Shown here: one piece after another, positions 1 to 12,639 of the stretch | How positions within the stretch are numbered: the first letter of the stretch is position 1 | Layout of the letters: each line of letters starts with the position of its first letter | Notes under the pieces: generated by a model | What the model was told of the DNA's origin: nothing | The model's database searches: none | Seen by the model: the letters and a program-made list of their open reading frames with translations, nothing else | Made by a program: the position numbers and the translations under genes | Assembly (NCBI GenBank): GCA_033220425.1 | Contig: CM065650.1 | Coordinates: forward strand, 1,984,001 to 2,048,000 | DNA length: 64,000 bases | Reading direction: 5' to 3' | Origin: Lepraria neglecta | Lineage: Eukaryota; Ascomycota; Lecanoromycetes; Lecanorales; Stereocaulaceae

Positions 1-801
1 AGAAGGAGGCCGGCCTACGAGTAGATAAGAGTCTTTAGGAAGAGGATCGTATTATAGATATCGAAGAGTGGAGTGGGTCGGTGGAGAGGTACATCGCGCT
101 TTCCCAAAAGATTATGTTATTAGCGTCGCAGCTAGTTTTGCGCTATCAGCAGGCCGCATGGCGATCAGGGTCTGCATCCTATGTCGATTGCGGACCGAGA
201 AATCAGCCAAATCAGTAACTCGAGGTTGCCGACAGTAGTATCTGCAACCTCAAATTGCTGCGCTGGGCGCCTACAACATCAGCATCAAAAGTTGCTTTCG
301 TGGACCAACGCTACCATTGCGTATTTGTTCCGGAATGCGAAATATGTGCGCTTAGGTAGTATATCGACAACATTAGTAGATAAGAAGTCATCCGAGTCGG
401 ATAGTTCGGACACATCCTCCGCTGTAGTGGGTATATTCGAGTCGGACATCTTATCCAGAATTAACCTGCAGGCAGTATTATCCGAGCTAGGCAATTTTAA
501 AAGATAATGCGATAATCATTTTCATATTATACGTTCAATAGCTACATATTCGATTGCTGACAGCTTGATTCCGTCAGGCTTCCTCCCGCCCAAGCTTTAT
601 ACTCTATCGATCCATCCTCTATCCCCTCCGTAGTATCCTTAGTAGCCTAGTCCTCAGGTTCTTCTCCTATTGGAATAACATTCAGATATACTATTTTATC
701 CTCCATGATCCACCTCTCTACTAACCTACTCTACTCTTCGATGTCTATAATACGATCCTCTTCCTAAAGACTCTTATCTGCTCGTAGGCCGGCCTCCTTC
801 T
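1..801. repeat. Palindrome at window edge: 90 bp inverted arms around a 621 bp core
   Basis: Bases 1-90 are, with a few mismatches, the reverse complement of 712-801, and the core 91-711 between them is one copy of repeat E. The match runs to base 1, so the palindrome probably continues to the left of the window. The simplest reading is two oppositely oriented copies of the large element sharing one central repeat E, but only 90 bp of the left partner can be seen. Confidence 0.8.
92..711 (+). repeat. Repeat E, left copy (terminal repeat of the 17.8 kb unit)
   Basis: This ~620 bp repeat starts with CATCGCGCTTTCCCAAAAG directly after a TA dinucleotide and ends near CTCCATGATC. A second copy lies in opposite orientation at 17312-17930. 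Unlike the interior of the unit it keeps many CpA and TpG dinucleotides, so it is much less affected by RIP and looks younger. It carries a 108-codon open frame on the plus strand (181-507) with a Ser/Glu/Asp-rich stretch; its right-hand counterpart stays open for 175 codons. The peptide belongs to no family I recognise and may be incidental. Confidence 0.85.
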
Positions 802-859
802 GTATACGCTCGAAGTCCTATATTGAAAATACCTAGATATCTATTATCTCCGCTGAATT

Positions 860-3520
860 ATTACTAAAGGTAAGGGAAGCGAAAAAACTATCCTAGTTTC
901 TAAACTCTGAATTAGTCTTGTCGAGACCCTCCTCGGGAGATAGTTCTTTAGCCTTAATTTCAGTATTAGCCGATAATATATACCTATAATCGCTTCTTAT
1001 ATATACCGTATATTCTTTATTATTTCCGTACTCTTCTTCTTGGCCTATTATACTAGTATTATTTATTCCTATCTCCTCTAGAACGCTCTAAAGGTCCGGT
1101 TAATTTTTTAGATCTTCTAGGGAATCCTTAAACGTATTAGTAACTAGTAGTCGATAGTTCTTACTATACCTATTTATATAGTAGTAGTCTATTATTCGAT
1201 AATAAAGTAGTCCTGTAACTATCCGCGTTTTAATTTTACCTATATTATACTATACCTCTATTATATATTCGAATATAGCTTAAGGTATTATTAGTATATA
1301 GGTTATTCTTCAAGTATCAGGTTGACTTACTACTAACTAATATACTATCCTATCTCTTAATCCTATAGAAGCTATATTTATATTCTTCGAATATATAATA
1401 AAGCGCTATTATAACGAAAATAATAGTACTAGCAGGTAAAGGTTTCTATAGATCTATACTCTTATACCTGAGTCTAATAGCGCTTATTCTATTAGAAAAA
1501 AAACGCGATATAGACTTATTATAATTATTAGTACTAGAAAATAACCCTTATCTTAGACCTGTTAGCTATATATTTCATTCTCGTTTAGGAAAGAAGAATA
1601 CTTATACCTTTCTCTAGATCCGCGAAAGTAAATTATATATTAAATAGTAGGTTTAATATATTATTCTTCCGGTCCTCGACTATTAGGTATAGCTATTCTA
1701 CTACTATTTTAATAGTTAATCTTATTTTCCTTATTATAAAACTTCTAAATTCGCTTAGGCTATCTATAAGCTATAAAGATATTAGCTATTACGCGGTATT
1801 ATATAAATAGGTAGGGGTTTAGGAGTAATAACCTTACGAGCTTCTTTAGGAGTTAGTATATTACCTAAGGTATCTAGATTACCGATAACTTAAGGCCCCT
1901 TCGTTCTTTAGAGCTTAGCCTTCTATTCTCTCTATATTCTTATTATAAGGTTACTTAGAGCTACCGGGTTATATTCTAGCTATAGTAATAGGCTATTAGT
2001 ATTATTACTACCTATAATCTTAGAGAGGAATATAGGCTTCGTTATGTAGAAAATATATTAATATTCCTATAAGGATTAGTATCTTTGCGCTTGGCGACGC
2101 CTAGAACTACCCTAAGTAATAGGTCCCGCCGCCTCCTCCGTAGTTACCTCCTTATAGTCGTCTTTAGATTTAATATCTAATATATATATAGGTATAGGTA
2201 ACGAAGTTAATAATAGTCTAGGCCTTGTCTTTTTAGATAATAGAACCCGATTATTAGGATTAGATAATCGTCCTGTAGTCGCGGTACTGGAATTCGGCCG
2301 CTTGCGCCGTATAGGTAGTACGGTATAGGTTGGCTGTCGCTACTTATATTGTACCGACTATAACGATCAGTTATTATAAGACCTATATGCTAAGGTAAAT
2401 ATACTATTAATTTATCCTTCCGTCTGCTAATTAGATTCTCTCTCGATTTTCGATATTTCTTACTAGTAGATTTAAACTTATTAGTTATTATCTATTAGGG
2501 CGTCTAGGTAGGTTATCCGGTATACTAGCTATTCTGCTCTGTATATAAAGATATTCGGTTTCGTTGTTCCTATACTATCGGCTATTTCAGCTATATTTAA
2601 TAAATATATATCTCTAATTTATTATTTACCGAGCTGCGTAGGTAGTTCCTAGTATCTATATTCCCTTAAGGACCTCGTTTTATTATATAGTTCTATATTA
2701 TTTCCTTCTTTCTATATTAGCGTATTAAATATACATATAACATCGATAGGTAACTTACGGTCTTCTTTTAGGTAATACTCGTATTACTTTATAATACGGT
2801 ATTGATTCTAGATATTAACAGCTGCGTCTATTTACGCTGTACGGTGAATAGGTTATATCTATTATTATATACTAATTATACTTATAACAGAGAAGCCTAT
2901 CTTTTCTATCTCCTAAATATAGAGTTATCTAACAGACCGAATATAGGAGTATAGGGAAGTTATACCCCTATAACGATAGTAGGTACTAGTCTCTTTATAG
3001 GGCTGGTTATAGGGTTATTAGAAGATATTTTAATATCCTCAACGCTGGTTATCTTTAAAGAGACCTCTTCTTTATATATTTTTTTAGAGATATCCTTACT
3101 AAGGTTACTATTATATCTTCGACGTTTCCTAGGCTCTACTACTCCGTTATCCCCTTCGGTACTTCTCTTAGGTTCTAGCTACTTTTCTATAATAGCCTTA
3201 ATCTACTAATATATTAATATATAGAATAAGTTACTCGGTTCGAATCGTACCTTTCGCTTGTCCGCTTTGGTCTCCTAGGCTTTTCTAGTAGCTACTAGTC
3301 GTTCTCCCTTTATCTTAGCTATTATTAGAAGATCCCTATTATCTATCTAATATATATAAGGGTCTTTACTAGTAATAAGGTAGTATAAGGTATTAAGGAG
3401 TATGATCTACGATAATATAGCTAGTTATAGATAGCTAGATAGGCGAGGTTCTTAGGGGAAGAAGGCGAAGGTTTTCAGAAAGGGATAGGCTTCTTTAGTA
3501 TATTATTATTATATTATTTT
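860..3520 (-). pseudogene. Unrecognised RIP-degraded coding stretch
   Basis: On the minus strand this stretch keeps long runs of protein-like sequence broken by many stops of the CAG-to-TAG and CAA-to-TAA kind. A basic, glutamine-rich segment lies around 3100-3330. I find no catalytic motif and do not recognise the family. It lies downstream of the first SNF2-like relic on the same strand, so it may be a further cargo gene of the large element or the tail of another insertion. Almost no CpA or TpG remains here. Confidence 0.35.
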
Positions 3521-3799
3521 AATTAATATAATATTAATATAAAATCGAGTTAGCTTAAAGACTATTAATCGAGTTAGATAGAAACTTAGCTGAGTTAGAT
3601 AAAAGTCTATCCGAGTCGAACAAAATTTTCCTACCTTTTCGAATAGGTTACTACTAGGACTATATCTCTAGCTATAGTTCTCCTATATATAACGAATATT
3701 ACCGTTTCTTCTATATCCTCGACGAGTATATACCGCCTCTGCCCTATTAGCCCGGGACCTTAAGACCTTAGATACTACCTACTTAAGTATCTATCAATG

Positions 3800-6700
3800 A
3801 ATATATACAGAGCCGGACTTACCGGATTCGCTGTAGTATATTAATAATATATACTTTACCGCCGGCTCTTGAGTTATATAGGTAGGATATAGAGTTATAT
3901 TATCAGCTTAACTGATTAAATTAGTTCTTCGACTTAGTTAATAATAATTAGATACCTCTTTCTATTTATAATACGTCCTATAAAGAGAATCTCTACTAGT
4001 AGATATATATTGAGTTAGTAGAACTATATCCTCTATAGCGGTAACGGCGTTTAGATTTATTAGAGAAGACGAATCTAGGTTAGAAAAAGTAGCGGGTAGT
4101 ATTAGCTAGGTCTTTATAGCGGGATTCTAGGATATAAATATTATCTCAGTAACGTTAAGTTAAATAGTATAGTTTCTCTAGTCTCTAATTCGAATAACGA
4201 GGTCTACTATTTATAATATTTAAACTAGTCCTTAAATTTACTACTAGTAATACCTATAGGTTAATTCTATTATATTATACCTACTCTTACTAAGAGCTTT
4301 CTATCTACCTATCTAGATAATAATCGAATTAAGATCCCTTTGCCTTATCTAGAAATATACCGTACTTATATACCTTCTATCTTTACTATTACTACCGAAT
4401 AACCCGCCTATAGTATTAAATCCTATAGCACTTTATCTAGTCTATATCTATATTTATACTTCTAGAGGTATAGGTAAGGGTAATACCGGTTTTAAGAATG
4501 TAGTTCGTAGGGGGAACAAAGTGATAATAGTTATCTCCTTGGTATATCTGTACGAATAATTTATCTTGTTTCCCGGAAGGTAAGGCTAAGCTATACTATA
4601 GTTATTTATTAGGATAATACCTTTTAAACTACTAGAGTAAGGTTAGTATAAAGCTAAGACGAAATAGCGGAAGAGCTATAGACCTACTATCGCCAGAATA
4701 TATATAGTAGTAGATAGCTTAGTAATTATAGATAGTTATTACGGTCTTCCGACGATGTCCTCCCTTAGTTTAATAATTAAATCCTTCAATATAACTAACT
4801 TCGGACTATTATCAATAAAATATTCGATATAATAGATATAGATACTAGCTAGCGGGTATTTAGTCTAGTCTTCTCTTAGATTAGCTAACTCTATAAAGTT
4901 CGTGCAACCCTCGCCGCCGTTATATAAATCCCCCCTTCAAGCTTATCCGTATATAGAGATAGGTTATCAAGCCGAGCGAATCCTAGAAGGCTTAGGACTA
5001 TAGTAGCGGCGCGTAGTTTATATATATATTTGAAGTAGTTAGTAGTTATTAGCGCAGGTATCCTCTTGCTAGCCTTACAAGTAATTATATATTATCTAGT
5101 ATATTTTACTTTCGCTTCGTCTTAGATCCTTTAATTCTTAGCGCAAAGAGCTATATTTTATACTAGTAAAGGCGGGTATATAATATAACGAATCTTGTAG
5201 GGAGGTAGTTATACTAGATCGGTAGTCCCAGAGATATCTTGAGTATATAGCGTCCGCTTTATATTGATTATCTTCGTCTACTATTATAACTAATTGCCTA
5301 CTACTTTCGCTGGCACGATAGTAAGAATAATACCTGACTTTACTATACTAATATTCCGGGCGGCGCTGTTCTTGATATATAGATAACTAATATTCTATTT
5401 ATAAGCCGATAGATATATATTATAATAACTCCGTAGCTTTAATCTCTCTAGTAAGAGATACTTATTATAATAAGGCGACGTTTCGAATTATTAGATGATT
5501 TTGTATATATAGATTTCGATCTAGATAGAGTCGGATATTGGCGTTGCCTGAGTCGAATATCTATATTATCCGAGTCGACTAGAGTCCTTGATAGAAGTAA
5601 TAATTTAGTTTAGATATCCCTAAACTAGAATCTCGCCCGTAGATGGCTCCCCTCTATTAGAAAGCCTACTATCTTATCTAAGCTGCGTAGTATAGCTGAT
5701 AAATGAACGGTATAATCTTCTTTATTTTGCCGTTAGGGGCTATAATAGATAATAACCTATAGAGGTTTCGTATATTCTATATAGACTGGTTTCCCTTCTA
5801 TAGCTAAAATAATAACTCTATATACTACTACGTTTTCTGAGACTATTGCGGATAGTCCTCTACCTTAGTTATATTAATACTAGGGTAGTATTTAGTAGTA
5901 AGTAAATAGTAAGGTAGAGGTTAAAGTACTTATATCCTATTGTGATCCTCCTATTCTAATACCTCTAGATCTTTTATAGCTACTCTAGCTACTACTACCC
6001 TACCTATCTCGATATTATATAACCTCGGAACCCTACTATTATAAGCCTTACTAACCTTTAATACCTTCTCCTCGTCCTCTTCTATAGTATCCCCTTCCTC
6101 CTCTTACTCCTTCTCTTCCTAATTACTAGTATAGCTACTATTATTTATATCGGAACGGATAAGTATAGGATCGTTTAGAGGCCGGGTAGGAAATACTAGC
6201 AGGCTTACTTAATTAAGGGGGAGAATTTATAAGGCTTTAGGGCGGGGGATTTAGCGGGAGAGATAGTAGAGTCTTCGCGTAGAGGATTCTATATATTATA
6301 GGTTATATTCTTAGGTTATACTGTAAGAGAAGAATATCTAGCCCGGTAAGGTTATATAGAGGTATAATAGGGATAGTAATAATAGGAAGAATAAAATACG
6401 AAGAAGTAGAGGCCCTTCGCTAAGTTAGAACGAAGAAGAATACTAGAGTATATAATTTAGTAGTATCGGTGTACCGTAATTAACTAGGTTTACTAATATA
6501 CCGCGGAAACGGACGTAAGGTATACCTATTATTCAATATTTCACGCGGGCCTACCGTTTTACTAGAGTATAGTTAGTAGGAGCGCGATCGAAGTAAAGTA
6601 TAAGATATATACCTTATAGGCGCGTCTTAATATGAAACGAGATAGGATTCTCGCCTATATTATATATCTATAAGGTAGCCGCCTTGAATTTACGGGCGTA

Positions 6701-7260
6701 ATCAACTTTAATATCGTTTTTGCTAATATAATAAAGAATTCGGTCGGTCGAGCTATTATAGATACCGTCCTTATATAAGACCTCTTTAAATATTCTAAAT
6801 TCGATCTCGTCTAATATAATACTAGCTAGAGGTTTTTTCTCCTTAATAATATCGGAGGCAAAGAAAAGCGTATTTACTATTATCTCTATCGACCGGATAT
6901 AGAATCCTATTTTACTAAAGGTAAGCGGATACGCTATATATAGAGTACTATCTGTAGAGAGAGACGGTATAGTACGCCTTCTGCGATTACGATAGTAATT
7001 ATAGGTATTATTGATCTTTCTGGCTATACCTAATTTATAACTCTCCAGCTAGGGTTAGGGGATTCTAGGTATGAAAACGGAGGGAAATACTATTTCTAAC
7101 TGCTGTAAGGCCTTACTAAGCTTGGCCTAGTTCTCCGGTATCCCTAGAGACGTACTAACGATATATCTCCTTTCTATCTCTTTCTTTAATACTACTTGAA
7201 TCTCCTTATAGTAGGCCTATTTGACTATAAGGCTACGCGAAATAACTAAGACTGTCTAAT
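3800..7260 (-). pseudogene. SNF2-like helicase relic, copy A
   Basis: The minus strand keeps recognisable pieces of an SNF2-family ATPase: near 5290-5340 an ILTIVPAKVV-type segment, the usual hydrophobic strand ending in VPxxL/V of helicase motif Ia, and around 4700-4960 a segment matching the start of the C-terminal helicase lobe. A long amino-terminal region of unknown fold extends up to about 7260. SNF2 proteins are double-stranded-DNA translocases and chromatin remodellers; transposon-borne copies are known in fungi but their role in transposition is not established. The frame has many RIP-type stops, so the gene is dead. About 2 kb of it (4430-6330) is repeated in copy B. The Walker A and DExH boxes could not be placed with certainty. 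Confidence 0.5.
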
Positions 7261-7949
7261 TCCTAGGGTTAGTATTTTTATAGAATTCGGTAGAAGGTAA
7301 AGAGGCTAGAGAGGAGGGGGAAATACTAGCGGTAATAGCTGCGGGCTTATACTGGTATTCTATAGCGGGTATATATATAAGATATAGAGTATCGATCGAT
7401 ATATTAGTAGTAAGAGAAAGGAGTATAGGAAAGGATTAAAAGGTCGATATATAATATATAAAGAATAATTCCGTACTAAGCCTATAGTAATTAGCGTATA
7501 ATAAGCGATATCCGACTCGAATACTAAGTATATCAAGCGCTATTCGACTCGGATATTAAGAGTTATCCGACTCGAATACTATTTAATACTCAATATTGTT
7601 CGATACGTAGGCTGTTCCCTATATAGTATCTATATTAAGTATAGGTATAACTACTTGACTTTCGAGTAGGTTTCTCCCTTTATTTAATAATAGTCTTAGT
7701 TAAAAGAGTCTATATTAATAGAAGGGTATTATAAGGAAGATTATAACTTAAGATAATACGTTATAAAGGAGTATAGTAGTATATATAGTTCGTATTAAAT
7801 ACGATTATAATCTAGTAAGTTAGGGCTATAAATTATATTCCCTTTTACCTATAGCTTGTATTTAGTATATAAGTATATAGTATATCTAGATTTTGGTGGC
7901 GGATATTCAAGGAAGACTACAGCGCGAAATATCTACTAAAGATAGGAGA

Positions 7950-10900
7950 AAGTAAAGGGGAATAGCTAGTAATCTAAGTACTTTTAAGTCTTCCCGAACT
8001 AGTATAGATTAGATTTAATATTACTATAGAAGGGTAATAAGAGTCTTATATCTATCTTATACGAAGTTAAAGTACCGCCGAGTAGAAGAAAAGAAACCTG
8101 TAAAAGCGCGCTATTACTTAGCTAGAAATATCTAGCTTATTTATACGCCTATTACCTTGTTATATTATCTCTACTCTATTTAAATAATACCTTCTAATCT
8201 ACTCTATATTTATCGTCCGTAATAAAGTAGTAGTTATACATCTTTAGATTTCGCTGAGATAACCGAACTACCTACCTATCGTACTAAATATTATAGAATT
8301 ATATCTAGTCTATATCTATATTTATACTTCTGAATATATAGGTCAAGGTAATACTAGTTCTAAGGATATATTTCGTAGAGATAAGGAAGCGCTTATTATC
8401 CTCTTCTTAGAATAGCTATATATATAACTTATCTCGCTTCTCGGAAGGTACGGTCGAGCTATACTATAGCTATTTACTAGGAAAATGCTTTTTAAACTAC
8501 TAGAGTAAGGTTAGTATAAGGTTAAGGTAGAATAGCGGAAGAGATATAGACTTACTACCGCTAGAATATATACGATAATAGGAGAACTGGTAAATATAAC
8601 CAGTTTCTCTGGTTACCTATAGATATCTTCCCCTAGTAAGCCGATTAACTCTTTGAGTTTTACTAACTTCGGTGTATTACTAGTAAGTTCATCGATATAT
8701 TTAGTATAAATACTATCTAGCGGCATCTTGGCCTAATTCTATATCAGGCTAGCTAACTCTATAAAATCTATATAACCCTTTCCGCCGTTATATAAAGGCC
8801 CCTCTTTAAGCTCGTCCTAAGTAAGAGTAAGGTAGTTACGCCGAGAGAATTCTAGAAGGCTTAGGATAATAGTAGCAGCGCGTAGCTTATAGGCGCGTTT
8901 AAAGTAGTTATTAATCGCTAGCGTAGGTATCTCCTTGCCAGCCTTGCGAGTAATTATATATTCTCTAGTATATTCGGCTTTTACTATATCTTAGATCCTC
9001 TAATCCTTAGTACGAAGAGCTGCCTTTTACTCTAGATTAAGTAAGTATATAATATAACGAGTCTCGTGCGGAGGTAGCTTAATAAGCTCGGTAGTCCTAT
9101 TAATATCTATAGTTATAGGCGTCCGCTTAATTTTGATAGAGTTTAAGATAGCCTTTATATCTGCAATATTCTTATTATTCTTACTCTTATTAACCGGATT
9201 CTTTCGCTTTTAGTAGCTAGTAGTTAGTTTCCTAATAACCTCGACTTCGTTATAAGTTATATATTAATACTCTTTAACGGCGCACTACTAAGGCTACTCA
9301 ATTATATAGATTATAGCCGAGTAGTTAGTTAGGTCGCGTATCTACGGTATAGCGGAGAAACCCTATACCTAGGGTAAAGATAATCGGTATATTTTTATAC
9401 GCTGATTATCTATAGTATTCTACTCGTTCTCGTTATCCTCTAGTATTTTTACTAGGACTTAGGTACTAATCTTATCCTTAATACTAAGGACTATCTTAGG
9501 ATATTTACCCTTTACTATCCTTATCTTATAGAATTTATTAATAAAGATCTGGCCGATACGGAAGTTATAGACGAATAGAGACTTAGAGTCCTATAGTACT
9601 TCCTTAATATACCTATTATATAAGCCCTTAGTTATAAGGAGTAGAATACGCTCCTATCTAGGTTTAGGTTTTCTATCCTTTTTATATCGAAGTAGTTTAG
9701 TATTTTCCGATATAAGTAGGGTAGCGTTAATATTATTATATATTTTACCTATATAGGTATAGAAGCACCGTAGCTTCAATATTGGATATTAAGTATCGAT
9801 TATCTTCGTCCACTCTTGTAACTAGTTACCTATTACTTTCGCTGGTACGATAATAAGAATAATACCTTACTTCGGTACGCTAGTTAAATAGGCAGCGCTT
9901 TTCTCGATATACGGATAACCGATATCCTATTCATTAGTAGAGGGACATATATTATTACCGCTCTATACCTTTAATTTCGAGGGTAGGAGATACTTAGTAT
10001 AATAGATTGACGCTTTAAACTATTCGAGGTTTTTATAATCCTACTTATATATTTTAAAAACCTCGCGCTATCGTAAGGAGAGTTAATACTCGAGGATATA
10101 TATAATAAAAATCGTTAGAGTCTAGTTCGAGTCGGATATTAGTATTATCCGAGTTGATAGCAGGTTTTATTAAAAGCTAGGAATAGATACGAACCTTGCC
10201 AAAGCCGGGATCGTCCCTATTAATACCCCCCCTGCTAGTAAGCACACCGGTGTATCCAAGCAGCGCAGTAGAGTTGATGAATATATAGTATAATCTTTTT
10301 CATCTTGCCGTTAGGGGCTATAATAGATAATAACCTATAGAGGGTTCGTGTATTCTTAATAGACTAGTTTCCCTTCTACAGTTAGAATAATGACTCTATA
10401 TACTACTACGTTTTCTAAGACTATTGCGGACGGTCCTCTACCTTGGTTATATTAATACTAGGGTAGTATTTAGTAGTAAGCAAATAATAAGGCAGAGGCT
10501 AAAGCACTTACATCCTGTCGCGATCCTCCTATTCTAATACCTCTATATCTTTCGCAGCTACTCTGGCTACTACTACCCTACCTATCTCGATATTATATAA
10601 CCCTAGAGTCCTACCTATATAGGCCTTATTAATCTGTAACGCCTTCTACTCGTCCTTATCTATTAAATCCCCTTCCTTTCTATTATTCTCTTCCTTATTA
10701 TTTATACTACTACTACTATCCGAGCTAGAGCTAATATCTATAGGCTCCTTTAGATTCCCGGTAGACGGACTAGTATACTTATTAGTAAGAAGGGAAGGAT
10801 CGATAAAAGGCTTTAGGGTAGAGGGTTTAGTAGAAGAGGTAGCAGGGTCTTTACCTAGAGGATCCTATATATTAGAGGTTTTCTCTTTAGGTCCTGCCGT

Positions 10901-11800
10901 AAGAGAAGAATGTTTTAAGCGGTAGGAGAGGGTAAAACTACCTCGGTAAGGTTGATTTGGATAGGCCGTATTGCCCTCGATAGATACTATTACACCTGTC
11001 AGTTAATATCCTAACCATTGATTAACGTAGTATAACTAACGGAGTGCCCCTCGCACGATATAAAGCTCGTAGCGCCGGTAACCACGTAAATATATATCGC
11101 GGATGGCATTTTGTAGATCTTCGTTTGTAGTTACCTCTATAATCCTATTAGATATATAGATAAGGGTACTCCCCCAGGCATTATCTTCGGCGGTCTAGAA
11201 TTTCTTGGTTTCTAGGAACTGGATTAGAGTATTATAACTAAGTTAGTCCTAGAGCTAGTTAGTATTAGTAAGCGAAGTATTATATATAATATACCGTAGT
11301 TAGACAAGATAGAATTTATTATCGCGTATATAACCGATTCTAAGGATAATATAAGGCGGGTAGGTATCGTCTAGGGCTAGAGCTAGTATAAAGAATGGTC
11401 TAGTATAATCGGGTTACTTAGTATAGGTATTATCGTATCTAGGCTTTTTTGAACTAAACGAGTCGTGAGACTCCTCTAAGGGTCGTTTACTAGTATATCG
11501 GTTAGCTACTCTAGGTACTTCATTAAGTAGTCTTGCGAATATATATATTGCTTCGTCTCTGAAAGGTAGTATATAGTCGGGTAGAATAAAGTTAGTAGTA
11601 ACGGAGTTAAGGACCTTGGTAAAGTCCTAGCTAGAACCTCGAAGATTTTCGCCCTAAATAGCGGTACCCCGCAGGCGGTCTTTAAGTACTTGACGGAGGG
11701 TATTAAATAAGCTATTACTATACCGTAAGCCTCTACGGATATTGGGGAGGTTCTATAGGATTCCAGGCGGATTACTAGACTTTGGCCTGCCAATAAGCGT
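7950..11800 (-). pseudogene. SNF2-like helicase relic, copy B
   Basis: This is a paralogous copy of the preceding relic, on the same strand. The segment 8300-10900 aligns by eye with 4430-6330 but holds about 700 bp more between roughly 9120 and 9830. It shows the VPAKV-type motif followed by a Trp-Thr-Lys stretch (about 9800-9860) and, near 8570-8830, a segment ending in a Lys-Leu-Val-Ile-Phe-Thr core, as in the first strand of the SNF2 C-terminal lobe. Stops are fewer than in copy A: one frame is open for 95 codons at 11506-11793, and 9340-9830 reads nearly clean. The two copies imply a tandem gene duplication inside the element before RIP, or nesting of two related elements. Confidence 0.5.
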
Positions 11801-12639
11801 ATAGAAATTGGCCTCGGTTAGCGCAGGCTCTAGCGTTATATCGACCTGAGGGTCGATTAGAGAAGGACCGGCTATATTAGATGATATTATAGATAATTCT
11901 AACGCGTCTATAATAAGAAGAATAATAATAGGACGAATAAAATAGGGAGAAGTTAAGGATTCTTCGCTGAGTTAGAGGGATAAAGCAGGTAATACGACTA
12001 GTAGAGTCTATACCGGGTTTTTATTTATAATAGCGATTAGTCGGTAGTTAGTAAATATAATGCCAGTAAGGTAAATACGTTACGAAATAGTTTAATACTT
12101 AATACAATTGGGCGATATAGACCCTTCTCTATAGAATAGTACGTCGGAGTAGTTATAAGTAGGTAAGTTTAGCTATCGAAAGATTAAAAGCAGCGAGCTT
12201 TAATATAATAGATGAAGATATTGATTAAAAGCGGAACTTATATATATATAGTATATAGAAAGCGAATAGCTGATTTTAAATATACTATATCTAGCTTATA
12301 CTTAATACCTAATATCTAGTAAAGATAGAGTATTAAAACTTATTATCTACTTATAAAGATTAATTAGATTTCTTCTTCCGTTCTTCGAAATATAAGTCTT
12401 AATCAAGTACTCTATTATAAAAATAATCTAAGTTCGACTCAGATATATATTTTAGTAATAAAGGCATATACTATAAGGTTTATAACTAATTATATTTCCT
12501 AATAAGATAAGTAACCGAGGTATTTATTAAATATATTATATAGAAAGAAAATCCCCTTAAACTATCTATTAATCAATGCCTTCTACAGGATGATACTCTA
12601 CTATATATATATTATAATTTAATTGATAGTAATAGTTAA

